The notes: generated by a model not told the origin, from the letters alone. A stretch of DNA of 64,000 nt from Acetobacter oryzoeni (GCF_004014775.2 NZ_CP042808.1:372001-436000); one strand, 5' to 3'. Shown: positions 37,501-47,435, counted from the stretch's first letter. Made by a program: numbers and translations.

Positions 37501-37923
37501 GCGATCGTTTCCATCTTTTTGTTGCGGGCTGCTGTCTGGTATCTGGGCGGATGACGCAACCCGGAGTGTGTCTTACGCCGCGTTTGCATGCCGACAGACA
37601 TCGCGATCCGATGGCATGTGGTTTAATGTTTCACGCAAGAACGCAAGTATTGAAACAAAACAAGCCGGCGAATGTGGCCTTTTTGCAACAGGACTGTGAA
37701 AACACTTGAGCTTGACAAACCACACAACATATATGCAGGCCAATGTCTTCTTTCATGCGTGGCCGCGTAACGCGTGTATTCAGTATTCTGTCTGACCACC
37801 TGATGGTTCAGGGCGGAAATACTTGCCGCGGGTAACACGGCCGCGTTTCTTGTTACACACTGAACTGACCAAGTTCTTTCCAGTCACGATACGGGCGTAA
37901 GTGATGCGCCGGAGCGGGGGTTT
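37501..37923. other. Divergent promoter region between dxs and hpnH
   Basis: A 423-base gap between divergent operons for the same pathway. It contains TTGACA at 37712-37717 with no well-spaced -10, and hpnH has only a weak GGAG (37909-37912). No gene or recognised riboswitch is seen. A shared regulator would act here. Confidence 0.5.
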
Positions 37924-39135
37924 ATGGCCGTACCGATAATGCAGGCCGTCAGGGTCGGCAAATATGTCGTCACACAGCATCTCAAGAAGCGGAAGCGTTA
38001 TCCGCTTGTGCTGATGCTTGAGCCGCTTTTCCGCTGCAATCTGGCATGCGCAGGTTGCGGGAAGATCGACTACCCGGCTGCCATTCTCAACCAGCGCATG
38101 ACCGTGCAGGAATGCATGGATGCGGATGCCGAAGCAGGCGCGCCCGTTGTGGCTGTGGCCGGCGGTGAACCGCTGCTGCACAAGGAAATGCCGCAGATTA
38201 TCCGCGGTCTGATTGCGCGTAAGAAATACGTTTACCTGTGCACGAACGCCCTGCTGCTTGAAAAGAAGATGGATGAATATGAACCATCCCCCTTCTTCTC
38301 TTGGGATGTGCATCTGGATGGTGACAAAACCATGCACGATTCCTCCGTCTGTCAGGATGGGGTGTATGAACGTGCCGTGGCCGCCATCAAGAAGGCCAAG
38401 GAACGTGGGTTCCGCGTTTCCATCAACTGCACCCTGTTTGATGGCGCAGACCCGCAGCGCGTTGCCAATTTCTTTGATGAAGTGATGGCAATGGGCGTGG
38501 ACGGAATCATGACCGCACCGGGTTATGCCTACGAACGCGCACCGGATCAGGAACACTTCCTGAACCGCCAGAAAACCAAGCAGCTGTTCCGCGATATCTT
38601 CCGTTTGGGCAAAGGCCACAAATGGCGGTTTACGCAGTCTCCGCTGTTCCTGAACTTCCTGGCGGGGAACGAGCAGTACCACTGCACGCCGTGGGGCAAG
38701 CCGCTGCGTAACGTGTTTGGCTGGCAGCGCCCGTGCTATCTGCTGGGTGAAGGCTATGCCAAGTCCTTCCGTGAGCTGATGGACGATACGAAGTGGGATG
38801 ATTACGGCACCGGTAACTACGAAAAATGCGCTGACTGCATGGTGCATTCCGGTTACGAATCCACCGCTGTTATGGATGCCGTGCGTCGGCCTTGGCACAT
38901 TGCCAAAGTGGCGCTGTTTGGCCCGGAAACAGAAAAGCCAATGGCCCCGGAAATCTCGCTGGCCAACCAGCGCCCGGCCCAGTACGTCTTCTCCAAACAG
39001 GTGGAAGAACAGATGGAAGCCATTGCAGCACGCAAGCCTGCAAAGGCCCCACGTGTGAAGGTGATTCGCACAGCCGAAGGCGCGAACGATGCCCCGGCAG
39101 CAAAGCCAGCAGTAGAAGCCACTGCGGCAGACTGA
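37924..39135 (+). CDS. hpnH: Adenosyl-hopene transferase HpnH
   Basis: A radical SAM enzyme that joins the 5'-deoxyadenosyl group to diploptene, giving adenosylhopane, the start of all C35 hopanoids. The CNLACAGC motif (cysteines 38, 42, 45), AVAGGEPLLHKEMPQIIRGL and the C-terminal CADCMVHSGYE cluster are typical. The 403-residue length is near the family's ~340-400; the last ~50 residues are an Ala/Pro/Lys-rich tail. It is divergent from dxs and ends at a terminator. Confidence 0.95.
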   Translation: MAVPIMQAVRVGKYVVTQHLKKRKRYPLVLMLEPLFRCNLACAGCGKIDYPAAILNQRMTVQECMDADAEAGAPVVAVAGGEPLLHKEMPQIIRGLIARKKYVYLCTNALLLEKKMDEYEPSPFFSWDVHLDGDKTMHDSSVCQDGVYERAVAAIKKAKERGFRVSINCTLFDGADPQRVANFFDEVMAMGVDGIMTAPGYAYERAPDQEHFLNRQKTKQLFRDIFRLGKGHKWRFTQSPLFLNFLAGNEQYHCTPWGKPLRNVFGWQRPCYLLGEGYAKSFRELMDDTKWDDYGTGNYEKCADCMVHSGYESTAVMDAVRRPWHIAKVALFGPETEKPMAPEISLANQRPAQYVFSKQVEEQMEAIAARKPAKAPRVKVIRTAEGANDAPAAKPAVEATAAD

Positions 39136-39159
39136 TCGGGCCTTCCGAATCGGGTTTTA

Positions 39160-39196
39160 AAAAGGGGCGGTTCCCGCAAGGGGCCGCTCTTTTTTT
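39160..39196 (+). terminator. Terminator after hpnH
   Basis: AAGGGGCGG pairs with CCGCTCTT (two G-U pairs) and a T-run follows, about 25 bases after the hpnH stop. Confidence 0.6.
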
Positions 39197-39379
39197 GTCT
39201 TTCCCCTTCAAAACATACCGAATTGGTCCGCTTTATCTGGAAGGCAGGCATACGGTTGCCGCATAAGGCAATCAGCGTTCCCGTATGGCCCAGCTGTGGC
39301 TTTGGGGGAAATCATCCCCTATTCTGCCCGCCAGAAACCCGCCACGCGGGTACCCTACACAGAGGGCATATCGTTTTTC

Positions 39380-40678
39380 ATGGCACTTTCCATTCTTGTC
39401 ATTTTCTTTCTGGTGTTGCTGAACGCCGTGTTCGCCATGGGGGAACTTGCGCTTATTTCCGTGCGTATTCCCCGTTTGGCCATGTTGCAGGAACAAGGCG
39501 TGCGCGGGGCCGAACGGGCCATGCGCCTAGCGGAAGACCCCCAAATCTTCCTGCCCACGGTGCAGGTGGGCATGACACTGGTTTCCATTCTGGAAGGCAC
39601 ATTTGGTGGGGTGCAGATAGAAGCGCACCTTACCCCCATGCTGGAGCGTATTCCGGCCATTAAACCCATTGCGCCCCAGCTTTCCATGATTGTGGTGGTG
39701 GTGCTGATTACGGCCATCATGCTGGTGCTGGGTGAGCTTGTGCCCAAGCAGCTGGCCCTGCGTGAGCCAGAAAGAGTGGCGGCCCGTCTGGCCATGCCGC
39801 TGGAACTTCTGGCCAATGCTACCCGCCCTGTGGTGTGGCTGCTGCGCCAATCTTCCAACATCGTGCTGCGGCTGATGGGCGCGGCAGATGCCGTAAACCA
39901 GACGCTGACGGAAGAAGAGCTGAAAGCCTACATTGCCGAAGGCGCACGCTTGGGCGTTCTGGAGCATGAAGAACGCACCATGATCGAACGTCTGCTGCGT
40001 CTGGCGGACAGACCCGTGCGTGCCATCATGACCCCCAGAAACGAGCTGGTGTGGATAGATCGCCATGCCGGGCGCGAAGCGCTGGTGCAGGCGCTCAAGC
40101 AAACCACTTATGCGCGCCTTGTGGTGTGCGAAGGTGGGGTGGATAACCCGGTAGGCGTGGTTCTGGCCAAGGATATGCTGGACCGTGTTCTGGACGGCAT
40201 GCCGGCTTCCATAGAGGCCGGTTTGCGCCCGATGGTGGTGGTGCCAGACAGTATTTCCGCGCTGGATATGCTGGAACGCATGCGGAGCATCCCGCTGGGC
40301 ATGGCCTTTGTGTTTGATGAATACGGGGCGTTTGAAGGCATTGTCACGGCGTCTGACCTGTTTGACGCCATTGTGGGTGAAACCTCGCACGAGCCTCAAA
40401 AACTCACGCGCCTGCATACAGAACCGGCCCCAGATGCCGTGCTGATGCTGGATGGCACGGAATCCGCCGATGAAGTGAAGGACCGTCTGGCCCTGAAAAC
40501 CCTGCCCGAAGAAGGCAGCTATCATACGTTGGGTGGGCTTATTCTGGCCCTTCTGCGCCGTGTGCCAGCAGTGGGTGACAAGGTGGCTTACGAGGGCTGG
40601 TTGTTCGAGGTGCTGGAAATGGAAGGCCGCCGTGTTTCCCGCGTGCGGGCCAGCAGGCAGCCTCTGGCGGAAAACTGA
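39380..40678 (+). CDS. CNNM/CorC (HlyC) family membrane transporter
   Basis: A 432-residue protein with the DUF21 membrane domain (about 1-180, including FAMGELALISVRIPRL), paired CBS domains (about 195-320, with MTPRNELVWID and FVFDEYGAFEGIVTASDLFDAI) and a CorC_HlyC C-terminal domain (LGGLILALLRRVPAVGDKV). Family members are linked to magnesium and cobalt efflux and tolerance. I start at ATG 39380, which gives a direct hydrophobic N terminus; an earlier in-frame ATG at 39296 has no signal character. Two hairpins follow. Confidence 0.85.
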   Translation: MALSILVIFFLVLLNAVFAMGELALISVRIPRLAMLQEQGVRGAERAMRLAEDPQIFLPTVQVGMTLVSILEGTFGGVQIEAHLTPMLERIPAIKPIAPQLSMIVVVVLITAIMLVLGELVPKQLALREPERVAARLAMPLELLANATRPVVWLLRQSSNIVLRLMGAADAVNQTLTEEELKAYIAEGARLGVLEHEERTMIERLLRLADRPVRAIMTPRNELVWIDRHAGREALVQALKQTTYARLVVCEGGVDNPVGVVLAKDMLDRVLDGMPASIEAGLRPMVVVPDSISALDMLERMRSIPLGMAFVFDEYGAFEGIVTASDLFDAIVGETSHEPQKLTRLHTEPAPDAVLMLDGTESADEVKDRLALKTLPEEGSYHTLGGLILALLRRVPAVGDKVAYEGWLFEVLEMEGRRVSRVRASRQPLAEN

Positions 40679-40691
40679 ACAAAGCTACACG

Positions 40692-40761
40692 GGGCAGGCG
40701 TTTGGCCTGCCCACAGGCCACAAAAAAAGGGGCGCAGCCGGTTAAAACTGCGCCCCTTTTT
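40692..40761. terminator. Tandem hairpins between convergent genes
   Basis: GGGCAGGC/GCCTGCCC (about 40693-40712) is followed by a strong GGGGCGCAG/CTGCGCCCC stem with A- and T-runs on both sides (about 40723-40761). The second is a clear bidirectional terminator. Confidence 0.85.
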
Positions 40762-40798
40762 GTATGCGATAAGCCGGCTGAACCTGCGCCGCAGACCC

Positions 40799-42760
40799 TT
40801 AGTGAAGGGTGCGGGTGTTCAGCGTATGTGCCAGTGCCTTTTCATCCTCAAAGTCTGGCCACGTGCTTTGGGCCAAGGCTGTAAGGGAGGGTGTGGGCAG
40901 CTTCATCTTGGCGGCATACATCCACAGATAGGCGAGGGTGTGGTGCACGTAATCCCGCGTTTCCGTGTTGGGCAGCAGTTCCATGAACAGCAGCGGGTCA
41001 TTGGCTGCCGGGCCGGTGGCGCTTTCCCAATGTGCAAGGGCAGAAGGCCCTGCATTGTAGCTGGCCAGCAGGCGGATGATATCTCCACCACGTGCCTCTG
41101 TGTGGCTGGTCTGGCGTGTTAGCCCGGCCAGATACTGCACATAGCGCTGCCCGATTTCCAGATTGATGCTGGGGTCATGCAGGGCTTCTGCAGAATGCAC
41201 AAAGTGGTGGTTGATATTGGTGGGGGACTCACTGGTAACAAAATCAGCCGTAAGCGGGCGGATCTGCATCAGCCCATGGGCTCCTGCGCCGGAAACAGCG
41301 CGTGGGTCAAAGTTCGATTCCACACGGGCCAGCGCGTAAACAAGGGCGGGGTCCATGGTAAAGCCGTGCCGGGGGCGCAGCAGGGGCAGGGGGGTATCCT
41401 CTGCGTTCTGTGCTGTTGCGGCATGGGTGTTCAGGGCATCGGCCATTTCTGTGGCCAGATCATGCAGCCCGGCTGTTTGCGCCACAAGCTGAAAGGCCCG
41501 TGCCAGTGTGACGTCTCGCAGGTCTGGCCATGCGCGGCGGATAGCGTTTTCGGCCATTTCCGGCTCACCAACCTGTAGCAGGGCAAACACGCGGCGGCCC
41601 ACATCTGTGGCGCCTACGGCTTCAATATCAATTTCCGTCAGCACCGGGGCAGAGGACGCGCCGTTATCTGGAGCGGGGCTGTCTTCTAACGGTTTGAAGC
41701 CAACAGGGCGTGTATGGGTGCTGGAGGCCGCATGGTCTGCCGGAGCTGGCCGCAGCATACGATAGGCCAGAAGCCCATAGAAGCTACGCGGAAAAGCCGC
41801 TGCATGCTGGAGCCAGATGTGCTGCGCATGGATGTTGCCGGTTTTTTCGTGCCCACGTGCGGCCCAGAAGGCGCAGGCGGCCCGCATTTCCGGCATGGCG
41901 CGCGGGGCGTGGGAGGCTTTTTCAAAAAACGGAATAGCCTCGGCGTAAGCCTGCTTTTGCCACAGGGCCAGCCCGGTAATGTAGCTGGCCAGCGCATTGC
42001 GCTCGCGCGAGATGTTTACGGCCGTGCGGCCAATATCCAGCGCCATATCCGTTTCACCGGAAACCAACATGGCCTGTGCGGTTTCAGCCTGTAGCTGGGC
42101 CGCGTAGGCGGGCGTCATGCCCGGTGTAATGCTGATAAGGTGCAACGCACTGTGCACGCCCTTCAGCCCCCATGTGGTGCGTTCGCGCAAGGTGCGGTCC
42201 AGCAGGGGGTTACGGGTGAATTCCTGCGCCAGTGGGCCAGCCGCAAGGGCGGCATGGGCTGGGGCCAGATGGTCTGCCGGTGGGGCAGGTGGCAGCGGGC
42301 CACCCCGTTCAGGCAGCGCGGCAAGGCGTGCCCATATGGCCGGGGCATCGGCATAGCTGGTGTATTGTTTCAGCCAGTTCCGCAGCTCGGTCGCATTGGG
42401 GTGGTAATTCGGGTTCAGGTAACGGTCTGCCTGTAGCTCACCCAGCAGGGTGGCATCTGTCAGATGCGTGGTGCTGCTGATGGCTTCTGTGAACGCACCC
42501 TGCTGCTGTAGGCGCAGGATGGCGCGCACCTGAGTGGCAACTTCAGGAGGAAGAGGTTTTGGAAGTGTAACATCATCACCTTCAGGGAAAGCCTGGCGTG
42601 GCAGAACCATAGCCAGCTCTTCGCTGTACGGTTCGGGCCCGGCTTCCGGGGGCTTGGCATGGGCTCTCGTCACAACGACGGAAGCGCTGGCCAAAAGGGC
42701 GGCACCAGCCAGAATGGCTTTTGCCGCGATCTGATGAGGAATTTGACCTATCGCTCGCAT
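40799..42760 (-). CDS. Soluble lytic murein transglycosylase (Slt type)
   Basis: A 653-residue periplasmic enzyme that cleaves peptidoglycan between MurNAc and GlcNAc. A signal peptide (residues 1-35, AHA end), a long helical superhelix region (about 60-480) and a C-terminal SLT catalytic domain follow in order. The catalytic Glu lies in ALARVESNFDPRAVS, followed by GAHGLMQI and LASYNAGPSALAHW. The layout matches E. coli Slt70. It may act in cell wall turnover. Confidence 0.92.
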   Translation of the reverse strand: MRAIGQIPHQIAAKAILAGAALLASASVVVTRAHAKPPEAGPEPYSEELAMVLPRQAFPEGDDVTLPKPLPPEVATQVRAILRLQQQGAFTEAISSTTHLTDATLLGELQADRYLNPNYHPNATELRNWLKQYTSYADAPAIWARLAALPERGGPLPPAPPADHLAPAHAALAAGPLAQEFTRNPLLDRTLRERTTWGLKGVHSALHLISITPGMTPAYAAQLQAETAQAMLVSGETDMALDIGRTAVNISRERNALASYITGLALWQKQAYAEAIPFFEKASHAPRAMPEMRAACAFWAARGHEKTGNIHAQHIWLQHAAAFPRSFYGLLAYRMLRPAPADHAASSTHTRPVGFKPLEDSPAPDNGASSAPVLTEIDIEAVGATDVGRRVFALLQVGEPEMAENAIRRAWPDLRDVTLARAFQLVAQTAGLHDLATEMADALNTHAATAQNAEDTPLPLLRPRHGFTMDPALVYALARVESNFDPRAVSGAGAHGLMQIRPLTADFVTSESPTNINHHFVHSAEALHDPSINLEIGQRYVQYLAGLTRQTSHTEARGGDIIRLLASYNAGPSALAHWESATGPAANDPLLFMELLPNTETRDYVHHTLAYLWMYAAKMKLPTPSLTALAQSTWPDFEDEKALAHTLNTRTLH

Positions 42761-42984
42761 GGCTGGCGGGGTCTAGGCCCTTCCAGCCCAAAAGGCAAGT
42801 TTCCTATCTGTAAGAAAAGGGAAAGGTTCTTCAAAAATTGTTGCATTCCCAGCGGTGAATCGCTGGTCAAGGCGGAATAATTTCTATGATTTGTGCAGGT
42901 ATTCCCACGGTTTGGGGACTGTATTTCTTGCTGACATATTCTGTAACATCTGGCACGCCGTTTACACTTACATGCGCGCGCTGA

Positions 42985-43839
42985 TTACATGCTTTGGCTG
43001 TTTTGGCGCAGGGTATCCATCACCGTCATCAGTGTTGTCCATATTTCACGCCGTGCGGAGGGGCTGGCCCGGAGCTGGAGCGGGTGGCGCATACACATAA
43101 CGGGCAGCGGGGGCAGGCCCGGCAGGGTGATGTCCTGCCAGTTGCGGCGGGGCAGATCCGTGGTTTTGCCAAGCAGCATTCGGGCAGGAAGCCGCCCACA
43201 TAGCAGCAGCCGCTTGGGTGCAAACAAAGTTATGGCGCGCTCTAAAAAGGGGCGGCAGATGCGCTGGTCCATTTCTGTTGGGGGGGTGCCACCTGCGGGC
43301 CGCCAAGGCAGGGCTGTGGCAAGGGCCAGTTGGCTGCGTTCCAACGGCAAGGGGGCCAGCATGGTATCCAGCAGGGTGCCGCATAGGCCCGCAAAAACCT
43401 GCCCGCTTCTGTCTTCATCCTCATCTGGGGCTTCCCCAATCAGCATCAGGGGGGCGTTGCGGGGGCCAGAGGGCATAAGGGTGTGCATGGCAGCGCCGCG
43501 CAACGGGCATGCCGTAAAGGAATCCATGGCCTGAAACAGCTCTTCTGGCGTGTTGGCGGCTGCGGCAAGGCGCTGTGCCTGTTCCACTGTATCAGCAAAG
43601 CTGGTGGGGGCAGGCGGTTGCTGTAGTTGGTTTTGCGTAATCGCGGCAGGCGCTGGTGTTCTGCCGGTTCCGGGCTGCGGGGGTATGTATGGGGGTGTCT
43701 GCTGGGGCGTTTTGCCCCGTAGCGGAGGCAACACAAGCCCGGCCCCCGCGTGCCGATGATCGGCCGGGGTATCGGTTACAGCAACATCCACGCCCCATTC
43801 GGTATAAAGGCGCAGGAGAGACAGAGCAGCTTCCATCAT
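42985..43839 (-). CDS. Uracil-DNA glycosylase superfamily protein
   Basis: A 284-residue protein whose second half (about 100-284) is the UDG fold of the family 4 / phage SPO1 polymerase-related type: LIGEAPDEDEDRSGQVFAG (motif 1), ICRPFLERAI and the MRHPLQLRASPSARREIW motif 2 region. The first half is Pro/Ala-rich linker. The opening motif reads FTACPL rather than CxxCPL; from memory, alphaproteobacterial relatives also have this form, so the Fe-S cluster may be absent or differently bound. It would excise uracil from DNA. Confidence 0.75.
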   Translation of the reverse strand: MMEAALSLLRLYTEWGVDVAVTDTPADHRHAGAGLVLPPLRGKTPQQTPPYIPPQPGTGRTPAPAAITQNQLQQPPAPTSFADTVEQAQRLAAAANTPEELFQAMDSFTACPLRGAAMHTLMPSGPRNAPLMLIGEAPDEDEDRSGQVFAGLCGTLLDTMLAPLPLERSQLALATALPWRPAGGTPPTEMDQRICRPFLERAITLFAPKRLLLCGRLPARMLLGKTTDLPRRNWQDITLPGLPPLPVMCMRHPLQLRASPSARREIWTTLMTVMDTLRQNSQSM

Positions 43840-43995
43840 ATAAACCGTATCACAAAGCGGACGGTTTGGTGGTTTGGCGCGGGCGCGTTAGACAAAACCA
43901 GTCGTTCATGTCGTTCCTTTCCGCTCTGCCAGAAGGGGCGGTGCATCCGTGGGCGGCCTGCCCGGTTGCCACCGTATCCTGTAGATAGGGTTCTT

Positions 43996-45858
43996 ATGCT
44001 GTTTTGTCGCCTTCTGCCTACGGTTTTCATGCTGCTTTCCGCCACTGTGCTGGCTTCTCCGCTGTATGCGGCCCAGCCCGATACATCTGGCGCAGCCCTT
44101 AAAGGGGCCGAACCCAAAGCAGATACTGCGGTTATGCATGCGCCTGTCGGGCATGTCGATTCGGGGGCGTTTTTAAGCGCCGTCATTGCCGTGCGCAGGG
44201 GGGATGACCTTCAGGCCGCGCGCTCTTTCCGCCAGGCCGCAGCCGCAGATCCGCAGAATATGGAACTGCTGAAACAGGCCTTTGTGCGCAGCGTGATGGC
44301 GGGGGATGCCGATGCCGTGCTGCTGGCCCACAAGCTGGATAAGCTGCCCGGCGCGCAGAGCGTGATTTCCGCCCTTGTGCTGGGGAACGATGCCGCCGTG
44401 CGCGGTGAGTGGGGCGAGGCGCTGACCTATTACCATCAGGCCCGCACAGACCCGCTGACACATCTTATCATGCCGCTGCTTCTGGCATGGTGTGAGCAGG
44501 CGCAGGGCCATGCCAATGAAGCCGTGGAAAGCCTGACCCATATTCAGAAATCCGTGCTGGTGCCGTTTTACACGCTGCACGCCGCTCTGATTGCACAGGT
44601 GGCCGGCCAGACAGACCGCGCAGGCCAGCTTTTTGATGAAACGCGCAAGATCATGCCGGGGGGTGATCTGCTGCTCACCCGTTCCTACGCCGCATGGTTG
44701 TGGGAGCACGGGCAGAAGGAAAAAGCCCGCGCCGAGCTGCGCAAGCTGGAAGGAGATGATCCGGTTCTGCTGCTGGCTGGCCCGCAGCTTCAGGCCACAA
44801 TTTCGCACTTTCCGGTTACATCGGCACGTGGCGGGATTGCGCGTGCTTATATTCTTACGGCGTTTTTGCTGCGCCAGCAGGGGCGGGAGCAGGCCCAGCA
44901 GGCCGCAGCCACCGGCGGCATGGTGGGGAATGATGCCAACCTCTACCAGTTTAACGAGGCCGCCCGCCTGATGCTGGGCTTTGCCTTGGCCATGGACCCC
45001 ACATTGGCCGAAGCCCGGCTGATGCTGGCCGAAATCCAGATTGATGAAGACCACGGGGCCGCTGCGCGAGAAACATTGCTGCGCGTGCCGCAGTCTGACC
45101 CCATGTCCCCCGTGGCGCGGTTGCGGTTGGCTGTGCTGGATTCCACGCCCGATCAGGCTACCGAGGCTGTCAGCCTGTTGCGTCCGCTTGTGGCCCAGTT
45201 GCCCGATCAGATTCTGCTTCAGCGTGCCTTGGGCAATGCGCTGGTGCAGCAGAAAGACTGGAAGGGTGCGATAGCCGCCTATACCAAGGCCATAGACCTT
45301 GCCACCGCCCAGAAGGATGTGGATTGGACGCTGCTTTTCCTGCGCGCCATGGTGTACCATGAAATGGGAGATTGGCCCCACGCGCGGGATGATGCCCGTG
45401 CCGCACTGGCCTATGCGCCAGACGAATCCATGCTGCTGAACTTTCTGGGCTACTCCATGGTGGAACGGCATGAAAACCTGCCAGAAGCCGAAAAGCTTTT
45501 GCGCAAGGCGCACCAGCTTTCCCCCGATGATGCCGCTATTACAGACAGCCTAGGCTGGGTGCGTGCTGAGCGCGGAGACCTGAACGAAGCGCTGGAGCTT
45601 TTAGAAAAAGCCGCAGAAAAAACTCCCGAAGACCCGGAAGTGAATTATCATCTGGGCGAGGTTTATTGGCGGCAGGGCCGCAAGACCGAAGCCATAGATC
45701 AGTGGAACGTGGCTTTGGGGCTGCACCCCATTCCGTCGGATGAAGTATTGATACGTGCTGCGCTCAAGCGTGCAGGTGTGGAGCCGGATGTGAAAAAGGC
45801 AGATCAGGCCGCCCCCGCCAAAGCTGCGCCGCAGGATAAAGGAACACACACGCCATGA
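43996..45858 (+). CDS. Large TPR-repeat exported protein
   Basis: A 620-residue protein beginning with a signal peptide (MLFCRLL, hydrophobic core, ASPLYAA). Tandem tetratricopeptide-like repeats fill most of it; clear ones lie in the last third (AYTKAIDLATAQ, MVERHENLPEAEKLLRKAHQLSPDDAAITDSLGWVRAERGDLNEALELLEKA and VNYHLGEVYWRQGRK). It is probably a periplasmic scaffold. ATG 43996 is preferred because upstream in-frame sequence has no signal. Its stop overlaps ispE by four bases. Confidence 0.8.
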   Translation: MLFCRLLPTVFMLLSATVLASPLYAAQPDTSGAALKGAEPKADTAVMHAPVGHVDSGAFLSAVIAVRRGDDLQAARSFRQAAAADPQNMELLKQAFVRSVMAGDADAVLLAHKLDKLPGAQSVISALVLGNDAAVRGEWGEALTYYHQARTDPLTHLIMPLLLAWCEQAQGHANEAVESLTHIQKSVLVPFYTLHAALIAQVAGQTDRAGQLFDETRKIMPGGDLLLTRSYAAWLWEHGQKEKARAELRKLEGDDPVLLLAGPQLQATISHFPVTSARGGIARAYILTAFLLRQQGREQAQQAAATGGMVGNDANLYQFNEAARLMLGFALAMDPTLAEARLMLAEIQIDEDHGAAARETLLRVPQSDPMSPVARLRLAVLDSTPDQATEAVSLLRPLVAQLPDQILLQRALGNALVQQKDWKGAIAAYTKAIDLATAQKDVDWTLLFLRAMVYHEMGDWPHARDDARAALAYAPDESMLLNFLGYSMVERHENLPEAEKLLRKAHQLSPDDAAITDSLGWVRAERGDLNEALELLEKAAEKTPEDPEVNYHLGEVYWRQGRKTEAIDQWNVALGLHPIPSDEVLIRAALKRAGVEPDVKKADQAAPAKAAPQDKGTHTP

Positions 45859-46760
45859 CAGTTGATGTTCTGGATGTTGCAACCACAACCCTGACAGAAA
45901 TCGCACCAGCAAAAATCAATCTGTATTTGCACGTTACTGGCCGCCGGCCAGATGGATACCACCTGCTTGATAGCCTTGTGGTGTTTGCCGGTGCAGGAGA
46001 TGTGCTGCATTATGAGCCGGGCACACAACCGCTGCACCTTAAGCTGGAGGGGCGCTTTGGCCGCGCCCTTGGTGCAGATGCCGCAGGTGCCGATAATCTG
46101 GTGATGAAAGCCGCCGCCGTGCTGCGTGATCTGACCGGGCCACAGGCCAATGTGCAGGGTGGTTGCCTTGTGCTGGAAAAAAACCTGCCCGTGGCTTCTG
46201 GCATTGGCGGAGGTTCGGCAGATGCGGCCGCGGCCCTACGCCTGCTAAACCGGGCATGGAACACGCAGGTGGATGAACCCACCTTGTTCCGCGTGGCAGA
46301 AACACTGGGGGCCGATGTGCCCGTGTGCTTGCTCAGCCAAACCGTGCGGATGGAAGGTATTGGGGAAACCCTGACCCCCGCACCGCGTTTGCCAGAGTGT
46401 GGCCTTGTGCTGGTTAATTGCGGGCAGGCTGTTTCCACCCCGGATGTGTTCCGCAAAAGAACCGGCGATTTTGTGCCGCGGGCGGATTTACCACAAAGCT
46501 GGCCCAATAGTGCCGCTATGGTGGCCACCCTTAAGGCGCAGGAAAACAGCCTGGAAGCCCCGGCATGCAGCGTATGCCCGCCGGTTAAAAAGGTGTTGGC
46601 CGATATTGCGGCGCAGCCAGACTGTCAGTTGGCCCGTATGAGCGGTTCTGGCGCCACATGTTTTGGCGTTTTCCCCACTGTTGAAGCCGCGCGGGAAGCA
46701 GCAGACAGGTTGGCAGATGCACATGCCGCATGGTGGGTGTGGGGCGGCGCTCTGGTTTAA
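45855..46760 (+). CDS. ispE: 4-diphosphocytidyl-2-C-methyl-D-erythritol kinase
   Basis: A GHMP kinase of 301 residues, the fourth MEP pathway step, phosphorylating CDP-ME with ATP. Motifs: IAPAKINLYLHVTGRRPDGYHLLDSL (N-terminal), PVASGIGGGSADAAAALRLLNR (ATP site) and RMSGSGATCFGVFPT (C-terminal glycine motif). It is coupled to the TPR gene by an ATGA overlap. With dxs it gives two MEP genes in the window. Confidence 0.96.
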   Translation: MTVDVLDVATTTLTEIAPAKINLYLHVTGRRPDGYHLLDSLVVFAGAGDVLHYEPGTQPLHLKLEGRFGRALGADAAGADNLVMKAAAVLRDLTGPQANVQGGCLVLEKNLPVASGIGGGSADAAAALRLLNRAWNTQVDEPTLFRVAETLGADVPVCLLSQTVRMEGIGETLTPAPRLPECGLVLVNCGQAVSTPDVFRKRTGDFVPRADLPQSWPNSAAMVATLKAQENSLEAPACSVCPPVKKVLADIAAQPDCQLARMSGSGATCFGVFPTVEAAREAADRLADAHAAWWVWGGALV

Positions 46761-46849
46761 GGGGGTTTGCCACCTTATATCAGCATCAGTTTTTTCAGCG
46801 GGCCGGAGGGTGCAAGCCTGTTCCGGTCTGGCTGGGTGTAGGAGGTTTT

Positions 46850-47245
46850 ATGTCTTCCAAGCTTGATCTGTCTCTTTCAGCAGACCACACAGAAGTTCAT
46901 CTTAAGGTGCTAGAGCAGGAAGACCAGCCTGCTGTAGATATTGCGCTTACGGTGGAAGACCTCACACGGCTGATTCAGGTTTTGGGCCAGTGTCGGGAAA
47001 CGATGCTGGAAGGCAAGGAATTGCCGCCCATAGAAGGGGCTACCTTTACACCCGTTACCCGCACCAAATGGGCGCTCCAGCCCGAAGCCAGCACGGATGG
47101 ATCTGTTCTGGCCTTTCAGCACCCGGCCTTTGGCCCGGTTGGGCTTGTGCTGCCACCAACAGATGCAGACCGCCTGATGCACGGGCTGCACATGCATCAG
47201 CAAATGCGCCAGCAGCCTGCCAAACCGCGCGGGCGTTTAAACTAG
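46850..47245 (+). CDS. Conserved hypothetical protein
   Basis: A soluble 131-residue protein with an excellent start: GGAGG five bases before the ATG. No known family is recognised. The sequence alternates short beta-like stretches (LSLSADHTEVHLKVLE, VDIALTVEDLTRLIQVLG) with a His/Met-rich C terminus (LMHGLHMHQQMRQQ), which could bind metal. It follows ispE by 89 bases and may share its transcript. Confidence 0.7.
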   Translation: MSSKLDLSLSADHTEVHLKVLEQEDQPAVDIALTVEDLTRLIQVLGQCRETMLEGKELPPIEGATFTPVTRTKWALQPEASTDGSVLAFQHPAFGPVGLVLPPTDADRLMHGLHMHQQMRQQPAKPRGRLN

Positions 47246-47259
47246 GTTTTTAGGTGTAG

Positions 47260-47285
47260 CGCATCCGGGCACAGGCACGGATGCG
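47260..47285. repeat. Inverted repeat downstream of the small gene
   Basis: CGCATCCG (47260-47267) and CGGATGCG (47278-47285) form a perfect stem; no T-run follows. It sits in the 190-base gap between convergent genes. Confidence 0.4.
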
Positions 47286-47435
47286 TGGTGGCCTTGCCAC
47301 TCTACGCCATGCGCTCAGCACGTTCTGGCCTTATGCCGGTTGCAAGAGCGCATTGCGTGAGATGCCGTAAGGCGAGGTAGAAAACACCACCCCATTCAGC
47401 ATGAAAAATATGCTGAACAGGATGGCACGTGTCCT

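Noticed and set aside
37712..37735. TTGACA near hpnH as a promoter
   Set aside because: The nearest TATATG is 12 bases away, too close for a sigma-70 promoter, so no promoter is listed.
42849..42866. CCAGCG/CGCTGG stem between the transglycosylase and UDG genes
   Set aside because: Only six bases of stem with no T-run; not enough to call a terminator or operator.
44173..45513. Long minus-strand open frame (about 446 codons)
   Set aside because: It is antisense to the TPR gene; Gln/His-rich composition is typical of a shadow frame.
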